The translations under genes and the position numbers were made by a program. 46,575 nt of DNA from Polaribacter sp. (GTDB taxonomy: Bacteria; Bacteroidota; Bacteroidia; Flavobacteriales; Flavobacteriaceae), in NCBI GenBank assembly GCA_020631275.1, contig JAHDHO010000002.1, forward strand, positions 1 to 46,575, in the 5' to 3' direction. Below, piece by piece: positions 27,739 through 37,091 of this stretch. The notes under the pieces are model-generated. The model had not been told where the DNA came from. It did not search any database and was given only the letters and a program-made list of their open reading frames with translations. Position 1 is the first letter of the stretch. Every line of letters starts with the position of its first letter.

Positions 27739-30700
27739 CTATTTTTCTAAATTGATTTTAAACGTTTTAGCTTTATTACTGTTTTGCGTTACAACAATAA
27801 TGATTTCATCATTTATTGTATTTAATTTTACAATATGATGAGATTGTTCAGGAACATAAAATCCTGATTCGTTGGATTTTTTCGCAATAAATCCTGTTTT
27901 ACTTCCTTCTAAAAACACGCCTGTTAATGCATCTGAAAAACCATAATTGATTTCAGAGTTTTTATCATTCCCTACTAATAAGGCATCTAAATACCCATCT
28001 TTATTAAAGTCTTCAACTAAAATAGTATTAATAGGTGCAGTTTGGCAAATTTCTGGCAACTTGCTTATTTTAAATGAATTATCACCTAAATTTTCTATAT
28101 AAGAGCTTGAAAAAGTCGTTGCTTTTAAAGTCTCCTTATCAAGATTTTTAATGTTTAGGAGTTCTTTAAAAGTTGTATTAGAAAAATCTTGATAACTAAT
28201 ATATGTAACCTTTAATTTTACAAGTTGCTTCATAACATCATCTCTGGTATGAACTGGCAAAATATCTGAACTTCTTAATGGATCCTTAAAATATTGCCCC
28301 ATAATTGGATCTATACTTCCATTTGAATCGAAATCTTTTTTATAAATATAAACTGGTTTGTCTTTTTGAGGAAGAACAAAACTGTTTTCTCCTTGATTTC
28401 CTGCTATAAAATCGATGTCCCCATCATTGTCAAAATCTCCTGCTTTTACAGTATTCCACCAACCAGAAGTCTCCATAATTTCATCAGAATTATTCATCCA
28501 TTTTGTTGATGATTTTTCTAATGTTCCTTTATTATTGATAAAAATTGTTATTGCCATCCAATCTCCAACCACCACTAAATCTTGCCAACCATCATTATTT
28601 ACATCGCTCCAAACAGCATCTGTAATCATTCCAAGATTTTGCAAATCTTCATTATTTACATCAGTAAAAACACCTTTATTATTTACTAAAAGTTGACTTT
28701 TGGGTGTTAATGGATAGCTGCCTTTTATCATTCTAGTTCCAACAAAAAAGTCTACATCACCATCTTTATCAAAATCGAAAGGTTTTACACAAGAGCTAAC
28801 TTCTAAATTGTTTGGTAACGTATTTTCTTGTTTAGAAAAATTACCTTTTCCATTATTTATGTAGATTCTATCTTGTAAAAATTTAGATTTTTTTGAAAAT
28901 TCAGAACCTCCACTTGCCACATATAAATCTAAATCTTTATCGTTATCAACATCAACAAAAACAGCATTTGTGTCTTCAAATTCTTTATCTAATTCTTGCT
29001 GAATTTCAAAAACACCCTTTTTGTTTTGTCTCCAAATTGTTGATGCTTGTCCTTTGCTTCCTCCTATAAATAATTCATCACCTGTATTATTATCTATGTT
29101 TGCAGCAGTAATACAAGGACCTAATTTAGAAAACTGACGCATTAATAAATGTTGAGAAACAAAATCATGCCCTTGGTTTTCTTTATGTTCAAAAGACAAA
29201 AATTCTTCTTTTACATTAAAAAGATAATCTTTCTTTTTCTCTTTTTTATATTGATGTTTTGCTGAGGAAATGGCAACTTTTATAGTTGAACCTCTTTTGA
29301 TTTTATACAGTTTAGAAACCATTTTATTAGGCCAAATAACTTGCAGAGAATCTACCAAACTATCTTTTAAACCAAAGTGGACTGTAGCTTCTACAGAAGA
29401 CAAATAACCTCTTGTTTTAGATTGATAATGTTGTTGTATTTTGTTATTAGACCAAATGGTAACTTTTGCACCAATTGCTTCTTTGTTTTTTATGCTTCCT
29501 TCTAATTGAACTCTTAAATATTTCTTTTTAGGTGCATTCTCTGTTGTATTGTTTTTGATTAAAAAAGCTTCTTGATTTATATTGTTTACAACAAGATCTA
29601 AATCTCCATCATTATCTAAATCTGCATAAGCAGCTCCATTAGACAACGATTTTTTCTCATTAATCCAATTTGTGCTAACATCTTTAAATTTTAAGCTGGT
29701 ATTATTTTCATAAAAATAATTAGGAATAGACACACTTGGTGCTTTTTCTATCAACTTAAATAATTTTTTATTTTTGGCTTCTTCTGTACCAAATAATGTA
29801 CTTTGATTAGAATAATTAATAAAATCTAAATCAGTAATATCTTTTACATATCCGTTTGTGATATACATATCTTTATCTCCATCATTATCAAAATCTGCCA
29901 AAATTGGCGCCCAACTCCAATCTGTTGAAGAAATGCCAGAGAAGTTTGCTATTTCACTTGATTTTAAAATTGAATCATTTACAAATCCATTATGAAGTTG
30001 TAACGTGTTGTGCATAAATTGTGGCGTATAATTGTTTGTTTTTGATATTAAATATTTATCAAAATTCATAGAACCCAACATACTTTTTTGCCTTTTATAA
30101 CTTTGTGGCAACATATCTACCACCATAACATCTGGCAAAGCATCATTATTAACATCTGCAATATCTACACCCATTGCATTGTATGTAAGGTGATTAAAAA
30201 ATTTCTTATTCGATTCTTTGAAACCTAAATGTTTATTTGTTTTAACATCTAAACCTTTATTTATATAGAGTAGATCTTCAGTAATAAAATCATTAGAAAT
30301 ATAAATATCTGGTAAATTGTCATTATTAAAATCTTGTACATTTACTCCTAAAGAAAAACCTTTGTAAGTAATACCCAAAGAATCAGAAACATTTGTGAAA
30401 ACAGGATGATTTATACCTTCTTTAGTATCGTTTCTTAACAAATAATCTGATAAATTTTTAGGCATATAGTGTTTTGGAACAGGAGAGTTTTTGTCAAATT
30501 TCACATTTCCATTATGCGCTATAAAGACATCTAAATCTCCATCTGAATCGTAATCTAAAAAAACTGCTTGCTGACTATAATTCGAATCATTTAAGTTGTA
30601 CTCTGCAGCTTGCTCTTTAAAAGTAGGAATTCCGTTTTGATTTAATTTTTGATTTATAAATAATAAGTTTTCACAATTATTTTTACAATTTAAACCTGCT

Positions 30701-31092
30701 ACACTTAAATAAATATCATCCCAACCATCTGCATTTATATCTACAATAGATATTCCTGTAACCCAAGAATCAGTAATAAAACCAGCTTCTTCAGAAACAT
30801 CTTTAAATTTTAAATCTTTTTGATTTAAGTATACTTTTGATGATACTTGGTTTCCTGTAAAAACAAAATCAGAAAAACCATCGTTGTTAAAATCTCCAAT
30901 CCCTACACCTCCACCATTATATACATATTGGAAATTAACTACGTTTATAGTATCATTTTCAGTAATTGTATTTTTAAAATTGATATTGCTTTTGGAAGAA
31001 TCTACGTATGTAAAAACTGTCTTTTTGCTGTTATAGGAACATCCTAAAAAAAATAGTACAGTAAAATAAATGAGAATTTTATTACGCTCCAA
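27739..31092 (-). CDS. FG-GAP/VCBS-repeat lipoprotein with ASPIC/UnbV domain (CRTAC1-like)
   Basis: 1117 aa; lipobox 'FFLGCSYN'; about 14 D-x-[DN]-x-DG-type repeats; UnbV segment 'RGYLSSVEATVHFGLKDSLVDSLQVIWPN'. Confidence 0.92.
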   Translation of the reverse strand: MERNKILIYFTVLFFLGCSYNSKKTVFTYVDSSKSNINFKNTITENDTINVVNFQYVYNGGGVGIGDFNNDGFSDFVFTGNQVSSKVYLNQKDLKFKDVSEEAGFITDSWVTGISIVDINADGWDDIYLSVAGLNCKNNCENLLFINQKLNQNGIPTFKEQAAEYNLNDSNYSQQAVFLDYDSDGDLDVFIAHNGNVKFDKNSPVPKHYMPKNLSDYLLRNDTKEGINHPVFTNVSDSLGITYKGFSLGVNVQDFNNDNLPDIYISNDFITEDLLYINKGLDVKTNKHLGFKESNKKFFNHLTYNAMGVDIADVNNDALPDVMVVDMLPQSYKRQKSMLGSMNFDKYLISKTNNYTPQFMHNTLQLHNGFVNDSILKSSEIANFSGISSTDWSWAPILADFDNDGDKDMYITNGYVKDITDLDFINYSNQSTLFGTEEAKNKKLFKLIEKAPSVSIPNYFYENNTSLKFKDVSTNWINEKKSLSNGAAYADLDNDGDLDLVVNNINQEAFLIKNNTTENAPKKKYLRVQLEGSIKNKEAIGAKVTIWSNNKIQQHYQSKTRGYLSSVEATVHFGLKDSLVDSLQVIWPNKMVSKLYKIKRGSTIKVAISSAKHQYKKEKKKDYLFNVKEEFLSFEHKENQGHDFVSQHLLMRQFSKLGPCITAANIDNNTGDELFIGGSKGQASTIWRQNKKGVFEIQQELDKEFEDTNAVFVDVDNDKDLDLYVASGGSEFSKKSKFLQDRIYINNGKGNFSKQENTLPNNLEVSSCVKPFDFDKDGDVDFFVGTRMIKGSYPLTPKSQLLVNNKGVFTDVNNEDLQNLGMITDAVWSDVNNDGWQDLVVVGDWMAITIFINNKGTLEKSSTKWMNNSDEIMETSGWWNTVKAGDFDNDGDIDFIAGNQGENSFVLPQKDKPVYIYKKDFDSNGSIDPIMGQYFKDPLRSSDILPVHTRDDVMKQLVKLKVTYISYQDFSNTTFKELLNIKNLDKETLKATTFSSSYIENLGDNSFKISKLPEICQTAPINTILVEDFNKDGYLDALLVGNDKNSEINYGFSDALTGVFLEGSKTGFIAKKSNESGFYVPEQSHHIVKLNTINDEIIIVVTQNSNKAKTFKINLEK

Positions 31093-31114
31093 TATAAATA
31101 TCTTTTTAGTAAAT

Positions 31115-31144
31115 AAAAGTCAAGTTTTTTAAAACTTGACTTTT
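31115..31144. terminator. Hairpin (possible attenuator/partial terminator) between susD and FG-GAP gene
   Basis: AAAAGTCAAGTTTT-tt-AAAACTTGACTTTT, 14-bp perfect inverted repeat. Confidence 0.75.
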
Positions 31145-31201
31145 ATCATTCAATTAACCAACTCAAATTTAATAAAGTTTTATTTCTTAAAAAGGAACTT
31201 C

Positions 31202-32782
31202 TTAATTATATCCTTGATTTTGTTTTAAATTTTCATTAGAACCTCTTTCTGATACTGGTATCCAAACTAATTCATGCTTATCTGATTGAAAAACTCCACC
31301 ACTTAAAGATTTAGGGTGATATGTTTGAGAACCATTCGTAACATGTAAAGAAGTTGCTCCCATATAATCATCTGCTAAACCCCAACGAACTAAATCAAAG
31401 AAACGATGTCCTTCTCCTGCCAATTCCATTGCTCTTTCTTCTATAATTGCTTGCCTAACATCTGCTTGAGAAACTGCTGTTGTTATTGCTAAACCAGAAC
31501 CAGGTCTTTGTCTAACCATATTAAGATTTGTAATTGCAGTAGCTGTTTGGTTGTCTTCATTTAAAGCTTCTGCTAACATTAATAAAACATCTGAATATCT
31601 AATTATTCTCCAATTATTACCAACATTTGTTCCTAAAAAATCTACTTCTCCTCTTGAACCTATATCCATTCCTGTATATTTTTTTGAAAATATTGGCTCT
31701 AAACTATTAGCATTAGCTACTTGAATATCATCTACAAAATCTGTCATATAATCAGCTCCTCCATAACCTGTTGCTCCAACATAATTATATGCTAAAGTCT
31801 CATTTCTTCTAAAAGTATCTCCATTATTTTCAAAAAGCTCCTTTAACCAAGGGTTTACAATATGGCTAAAATCTGGTGATTTACTTGGTGGAGCATAATC
31901 TATATGATAATTCCCCATCGTTCCTGTTTGCGGAACATCTGAACCCCAAACAAAATTAGATTGCCCTAAAAACTGTAATTCAAAAACAGATTCAGAATTG
32001 TTTTCATTATTAACGCCAAAATTATCACCAAATTGAGATGCAGGCAATAAACTATATCTACCTACTAAAGTACTTAAAGTTGTATGTGCTTTATTCCATT
32101 CTTTCATAAATAAATAGCTTTTACCTTTTAAGGCCGTTGCTGCTCCAGAAGTTGGTCTACCAGCATTATCTCCAGACCAAGTTGCAGGCAACATAGTTTC
32201 TGCCATTTCTAAATCTGCTATAATTTGAGCCCAAACATCTGCTTGTGCTGCCTGATCTACTAATAGATTATCAAAATCTGGTAAATCTGTAATTAAAGGT
32301 ACATTACCATAAAGATTTAATAAATACCAATAATCGAAAGCTCTCAAAAAATATGCTTGCCCCAATAATGGATTTACATCACCGCTTTCAAATGTATCTG
32401 GTGTGTTAATAATTATGTTATTACACCTTGCAATAGATTTGTATAATTCTTGCCAAGGCTCTGTTGCCCATCTTCCATTTCCTGGTCCACCTTGAAAAGT
32501 AGACATTACTGTATTACCATCATTGGGTATCACGTTAAATTCATCTGAACGTAACATTGCCCCAGTATGCACAATTCTTCCCCAGAAAAAAGTACCTGTT
32601 ATTGGGTGAAATGCTCCATTAACAGCTGCTTCGACTTGTTCTATAGTTGAGCCAAAGTTACCTGTAGAAATTGCGTTATTATTTTTCTGATTTAAAATAT
32701 CTTCCGAACATCCTAATAGAGATATAATAATTACAATTATAGCTAAGCTTATAAATGATTTTGTTTTTATTATTTTTTTCAT
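31202..32782 (-). CDS. susD-like: SusD/RagB family nutrient-binding outer-membrane lipoprotein
   Basis: 526 aa; lipobox 'SLLGCSED'; 'LGQAYFLRAFDYWYLLNLYGNVPLIT', 'IIRYSDVLLMLAEALNE', 'ERAMELAGEGHRFFDLVRWG'. Confidence 0.96.
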   Translation of the reverse strand: MKKIIKTKSFISLAIIVIIISLLGCSEDILNQKNNNAISTGNFGSTIEQVEAAVNGAFHPITGTFFWGRIVHTGAMLRSDEFNVIPNDGNTVMSTFQGGPGNGRWATEPWQELYKSIARCNNIIINTPDTFESGDVNPLLGQAYFLRAFDYWYLLNLYGNVPLITDLPDFDNLLVDQAAQADVWAQIIADLEMAETMLPATWSGDNAGRPTSGAATALKGKSYLFMKEWNKAHTTLSTLVGRYSLLPASQFGDNFGVNNENNSESVFELQFLGQSNFVWGSDVPQTGTMGNYHIDYAPPSKSPDFSHIVNPWLKELFENNGDTFRRNETLAYNYVGATGYGGADYMTDFVDDIQVANANSLEPIFSKKYTGMDIGSRGEVDFLGTNVGNNWRIIRYSDVLLMLAEALNEDNQTATAITNLNMVRQRPGSGLAITTAVSQADVRQAIIEERAMELAGEGHRFFDLVRWGLADDYMGATSLHVTNGSQTYHPKSLSGGVFQSDKHELVWIPVSERGSNENLKQNQGYN

Positions 32783-32800
32783 TTTATTATTTTTTATTTA

Positions 32801-35800
32801 TTAGAAACTTGCCTTTACACCTAAAGTAAATGTGCGTGCATTTGGATATGCTCTTAAATCTAAACCTCTTGATAATAAAGGATTTACTGTATTTCTTACT
32901 CCAGGTACTCCTGAATTAATATTAGAACGCCCTCCATTGGCAGATGCTACATCTGGATCGTAACCGCTATAGTTTGTTAAAACAAAAACGTTTTGCACAT
33001 TAAAAGAAATTCTTAATTCTTTAATCCATTCTAAATTAGATTTGTCTTTCGTATCGAAATTATAACCAACTTCTAAGTTTTTTAACCTAAAATAAGATCC
33101 ATCTTCTACAAAGAAAGATGAAGGAGCTCTATTTCCATCAGGATCACCCACTAAAGCCACAGGTATATTGGTATCTGTATTTGTTGGTGTCCAAGCATTT
33201 AAAACTTCTGTTAATTTACCACCATCTTGCCACAAAATATTATAGTAACGACCTACATTATAGATTTCGTTTCCTTGCACTCCATTAAATGCAAGAGAAA
33301 AATCAAATTTCTTGTAATTTGCATTAAAATTAATACCGTATGTAAAATCTGGAGTTGGATCACCTATTTGAGTAATATCATTTTCATCTACTACTCCATT
33401 TCCATCTGTATCTACTCTTACAAAATTACCTGTTGCAGGATTTACTTTGTCCTCTACAACCCAACCATAAAAGGCGCCAACTGGTGCATTTGCTCTTGTT
33501 TCATTAACAACTCTTAAATCTTCATCTATACCAGGACCTTGTATTTTTGCTGGTATATCTTTTGCTTCATTTTTTAGATTAAATGATACGTTAGTAGCAA
33601 CTGTATATGTAAAATCACCTTCAGATTTATTATAACTTACATCAAACTCAAAACCATTGTTTACTAAAGACCCTGCATTTCTAATAACTGCCTGACTTAC
33701 ACCTGCAGTAGAAGGAACGTTAATTGGTACTATAGCATCTTCTACATTTTTAGTATAATAATCTGCCGTAATTTTCACTTTGCTGTCAAATAAAGACATA
33801 TCTAAACCAATATCAAATGTTTTTGTAGTTTCCCAAACTAAATTTTCATCTACTAAAACTGTTTGCGCTAAACCGTTAGATACGTTACCACCAAAACTAG
33901 TTGCAGAACTATTTCCATATACACCTTGTGTTGGATAAACAGCATCTGGGTAAGAACCTAACTCACCATAAGAAGCTCTTAATTTAAAAAAATTAATTGT
34001 CTCAGACTTCCAAAAGTCTTCACTACTTAAATTCCAGGCTCCTGAAAACGCTGGAAAATAACCTACTCTATTAGCTTCTGAAAATCTTGATGAAGCATCT
34101 CTTCTTAGTGTTGCAGAAAATAAATACTTACCATCATATGCATAATTTGCTCTACCAAAATAAGATAATAACACCGCTTTTGTGTTGTTTCCTAATGCTT
34201 GGGTTAAGTTATTTAATTTTTCTGGAACTCTAATTAAATTATCACCTGTATCCTCACCATACAAACCATTGCTTTCTTGTGATTCTGTAAATCTAGTATG
34301 TCCTAAAACTACATTTAATTTATGAATATCATTAAACGTTTTATTATAAGTAATAGTAGGCTCAAATAATAAGTTTATATCGTTTCTATTAAAGTTTGTT
34401 AAGTCATTTAACTCATTAACATTTCTTACAGGATCTATACTATTTCCACTTGCAACTGGGTTAGTCATTAGAAAAGTTGGTGTAAACTGGTAACTATTTC
34501 TTGTTCTATAATCTGCACCAAGGTTAACAGAAGCTGTAAAGTTATCGTTTATTTCGTAGTCCAATTTTAAACTAGTAAATAAGGTTCTTGTAGTCTCTAA
34601 ATTATCTTCTAAAGAAGCAAGACCATATTGGTTTAAACCTCCAGGACCATGAATATCTGTTGTTGGACCAGCGAAACCACCATCGTTATTTGAGTTAGAG
34701 AATGCAATTGTTGGCGCAGTTACAGCATCGAAACCATACCAATTATTGTTTTGCAATTTACCTTCTGCTAAACCTAAGGAGTGTGTAATTTTTAATTTAT
34801 TAAATTGGTGTTGACTATTAAATCTCGCATTTAATCTTCTAAAGCCAGAACCAATTAAAATACCATCTTGATTAAAATAATTTAAAGACGCAAAATAAGA
34901 AGAGTTTTCTCCACCTCCAGAAATACCTACACCATAATCTTCAATTAAACCAGACTTTAAAGATTTTTCTTGCCAATCTGTATTTACGTTATTATAATTT
35001 ACCCTAGTTGCTGAACCTTCATTAACAAAACGTTGATTTAAATAATCTGTATATTGCTGACCATCTATAAAATCTAACTTTTTACTTGGTGTATCAAAAC
35101 CTATTCTAGTTGAAAAATCTATCTGTAAATCTCTATTTTTCTTACCATGATTTGTTTTAATTAGTACTACTCCATTTGCTGCTCTAGAACCATAAATTGC
35201 TGCTGCTGCTGCATCTTTAAGAACTGAGATATCCTCTATATCGTTAGGATTTACATAATCCATATTTGTTACGAATAAGCCATCAATGATATATAAAGGG
35301 TTTGCATTACTTAAAGAATTTACACCACGTATAAACACATTTGGAGACCCTCCTGGTTGACCACCTGGAGCTTCAACCTGTATACCAGACAATCTACCTT
35401 GTAAAGCAGTTGTTGGGTTACTTGCAACTGTATTTACAATATCTTTACCTTTTATTGTAGATATTGCACTTGTTGCCTGTCTTTTGCTTGAAGTACCATA
35501 ACCGACTATTACCACTTCATCTAAAGAAGCAGCATCTTCTAATAATACTACGGTTACCTTTTTTTGATTACTAACGGTTACTTCCAATGTCTTAAAACCT
35601 AAATAGCTAAACACCAAGACATCTCCTTTTGAAATGTTTTTAAAAGTAAAGTTTCCATCAAAATCAGAAGTTACACCTTTAGCTGTCCCTTTAATTGAAA
35701 TGTTTACTCCAGAGAGTGGTTGCTCTCCATCTGTAACAACCCCTGAAACTGAAGTAGTCTGCGCATTGATTACTAAGCCAAGAAGAAAAATGGCTGTAAA

Positions 35801-35830
35801 AAATATTTTTTTGAATAATTTTTTTTTCAT
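32801..35830 (-). CDS. susC-like: SusC/RagA family TonB-linked outer-membrane protein
   Basis: Carboxypeptidase-regulatory-like N-domain 'GVVTDGEQPLSGVNISIKGTAKGVTSDFDGNFTF', plug 'LDEVVIVGYGTSSKRQATSAIS', 'RGVNSLSNANPLYIIDGLF', 'NPNDIEDISVLKDAAAAAIYGSRAANGVVLIKT'. ORF track start 35872; MKKKLFKK at 35830 with signal peptide is the likely start. Confidence 0.96.
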   Translation of the reverse strand: MKKKLFKKIFFTAIFLLGLVINAQTTSVSGVVTDGEQPLSGVNISIKGTAKGVTSDFDGNFTFKNISKGDVLVFSYLGFKTLEVTVSNQKKVTVVLLEDAASLDEVVIVGYGTSSKRQATSAISTIKGKDIVNTVASNPTTALQGRLSGIQVEAPGGQPGGSPNVFIRGVNSLSNANPLYIIDGLFVTNMDYVNPNDIEDISVLKDAAAAAIYGSRAANGVVLIKTNHGKKNRDLQIDFSTRIGFDTPSKKLDFIDGQQYTDYLNQRFVNEGSATRVNYNNVNTDWQEKSLKSGLIEDYGVGISGGGENSSYFASLNYFNQDGILIGSGFRRLNARFNSQHQFNKLKITHSLGLAEGKLQNNNWYGFDAVTAPTIAFSNSNNDGGFAGPTTDIHGPGGLNQYGLASLEDNLETTRTLFTSLKLDYEINDNFTASVNLGADYRTRNSYQFTPTFLMTNPVASGNSIDPVRNVNELNDLTNFNRNDINLLFEPTITYNKTFNDIHKLNVVLGHTRFTESQESNGLYGEDTGDNLIRVPEKLNNLTQALGNNTKAVLLSYFGRANYAYDGKYLFSATLRRDASSRFSEANRVGYFPAFSGAWNLSSEDFWKSETINFFKLRASYGELGSYPDAVYPTQGVYGNSSATSFGGNVSNGLAQTVLVDENLVWETTKTFDIGLDMSLFDSKVKITADYYTKNVEDAIVPINVPSTAGVSQAVIRNAGSLVNNGFEFDVSYNKSEGDFTYTVATNVSFNLKNEAKDIPAKIQGPGIDEDLRVVNETRANAPVGAFYGWVVEDKVNPATGNFVRVDTDGNGVVDENDITQIGDPTPDFTYGINFNANYKKFDFSLAFNGVQGNEIYNVGRYYNILWQDGGKLTEVLNAWTPTNTDTNIPVALVGDPDGNRAPSSFFVEDGSYFRLKNLEVGYNFDTKDKSNLEWIKELRISFNVQNVFVLTNYSGYDPDVASANGGRSNINSGVPGVRNTVNPLLSRGLDLRAYPNARTFTLGVKASF

Positions 35831-35919
35831 AAAATGAAAGTTAAAGTTGATTTTATTTTTATTGTTTAACATAAAGGCTACATATATCTTAATGTTTTTT
35901 TATGATAAAAAAACAAAAA

Positions 35920-35939
35920 CTATGATACTCTATGCTACT
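35920..35939. repeat. 10-bp imperfect tandem direct repeat CTATGATACT|CTATGCTACT at susC promoter (possible operator)
   Basis: Read directly; one mismatch; immediately downstream of the predicted -7 element on the minus strand. Confidence 0.6.
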
Positions 35940-35941
35940 TG

Positions 35942-35974
35942 CAAATATAAATATATAAATTTGTTATATCCAAA
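35942..35974 (-). promoter_or_regulatory. Putative Bacteroidetes sigma-ABfr-type promoter for susC operon
   Basis: Minus strand TTTG (35971-35974), 21 nt spacer, TATATTTG (35942-35949), matching TTTG-N19-21-TAnnTTTG. Confidence 0.65.
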
Positions 35975-36037
35975 TTTTTTTCAAAGAAAATTAAGATTAT
36001 AACAAAAACAAGGTTAACAAAGTGTTATATCGATAAA

Positions 36038-37054
36038 TTAAAGGGACTCTTTTCTTTTTATCTCAAAAGGAATAATCTTATGAACAGTTGCTCTATACTT
36101 CACAAAAGTAGCAGCTTCTTGAGCCATTTTTTTAAAATCTGCGGAAATAGTTGTAATACCATTTAAAATTATTTCTTTAAAAGGATTATCATTATGGGTC
36201 AAAATTCCAACATCTTTCCCAATCGTATATTCCAAATCCTTACAATCTTTAAGAACTTGCCATAAATTTGTATCACTAATAAAAAAATACAAGGTATTTA
36301 ACTTCACATCACCGGGTTTATATGTTTTTTGAATAACCCCATTAATATTGAAGTCTTTTATAAACTTATTAAACCCTTTTTTAATACCTACAGGATAATC
36401 TGAATCATCTCTATAGAAAAGAACGACTTTATTATATTTAATTAAACCTGAATATAAGGCCTCTAATTTTTGGTAAGTTGAAAGTTCAAACTCTTGTGAA
36501 ATATAAGAATAATCATTAGGTAAATCGATATATCTATCTACTATCAAGGTCTTTTCTGAAGGGAACTTTTTAATTAGACTTGGTGATTCTTTACTAGGAA
36601 TAGGCGCAATTACATACATACCATACTTACCATAAATTGTGTCTAAAATATTTTTAAATACGTCTTTATTATTATGATGAAAAAAAATATCTATTTGATA
36701 TTTTTTTCCTAAAGACTTTCTAAGTACGTTGTAAAAATCTTCATGAAAAGATTGAAAAGCAAATAGCAACAATGCTACCTTAAGTTTAGATTTTGTATTA
36801 GCACTAGCTATATAATAACCCTTAAAGTTTTTCGACTCAACAATACCTCTATTTTTTAGTTCTTCATAAGCTTTCACAATCGTTTTTCTAGCAAAGCCTA
36901 TTTCACTAACCATTACATTAATAGAAGGCAATTTATCTCCTTTCTTAATTATTTTCTCGTTAATGGCATTGATAATACCGGTAACCAGTTGCTCATGTTT
37001 AGATCTAATACTCTCATCTTTTAATTCTGTAATTTTTTGAAAAAAAACATTCAT
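36038..37054 (-). CDS. GntR-family transcriptional regulator with LacI/periplasmic-binding-like sensor domain
   Basis: 338 aa; N-term winged-helix 'VTGIINAINEKIIKKGDKLPSINVMVSEIGFARKTIVKAYEELKNRGIVESKNFKGYYI'; C-term 'SKLKVALLLFAFQSFHEDFYNVLRKSLG...VILFYRDD' type-1 PBP-like. Confidence 0.9.
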   Translation of the reverse strand: MNVFFQKITELKDESIRSKHEQLVTGIINAINEKIIKKGDKLPSINVMVSEIGFARKTIVKAYEELKNRGIVESKNFKGYYIASANTKSKLKVALLLFAFQSFHEDFYNVLRKSLGKKYQIDIFFHHNNKDVFKNILDTIYGKYGMYVIAPIPSKESPSLIKKFPSEKTLIVDRYIDLPNDYSYISQEFELSTYQKLEALYSGLIKYNKVVLFYRDDSDYPVGIKKGFNKFIKDFNINGVIQKTYKPGDVKLNTLYFFISDTNLWQVLKDCKDLEYTIGKDVGILTHNDNPFKEIILNGITTISADFKKMAQEAATFVKYRATVHKIIPFEIKRKESL

Positions 37055-37091
37055 TTTTAATTCTGTAATTTAAATATAGTAGCTAAAATAT

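Noticed and set aside
19780-37054. Carrageenan/agar or alginate PUL
   Set aside because: No sulfatases, GH16, PL or other surface glycanases visible; content is GH36, SSS and glycerol genes.
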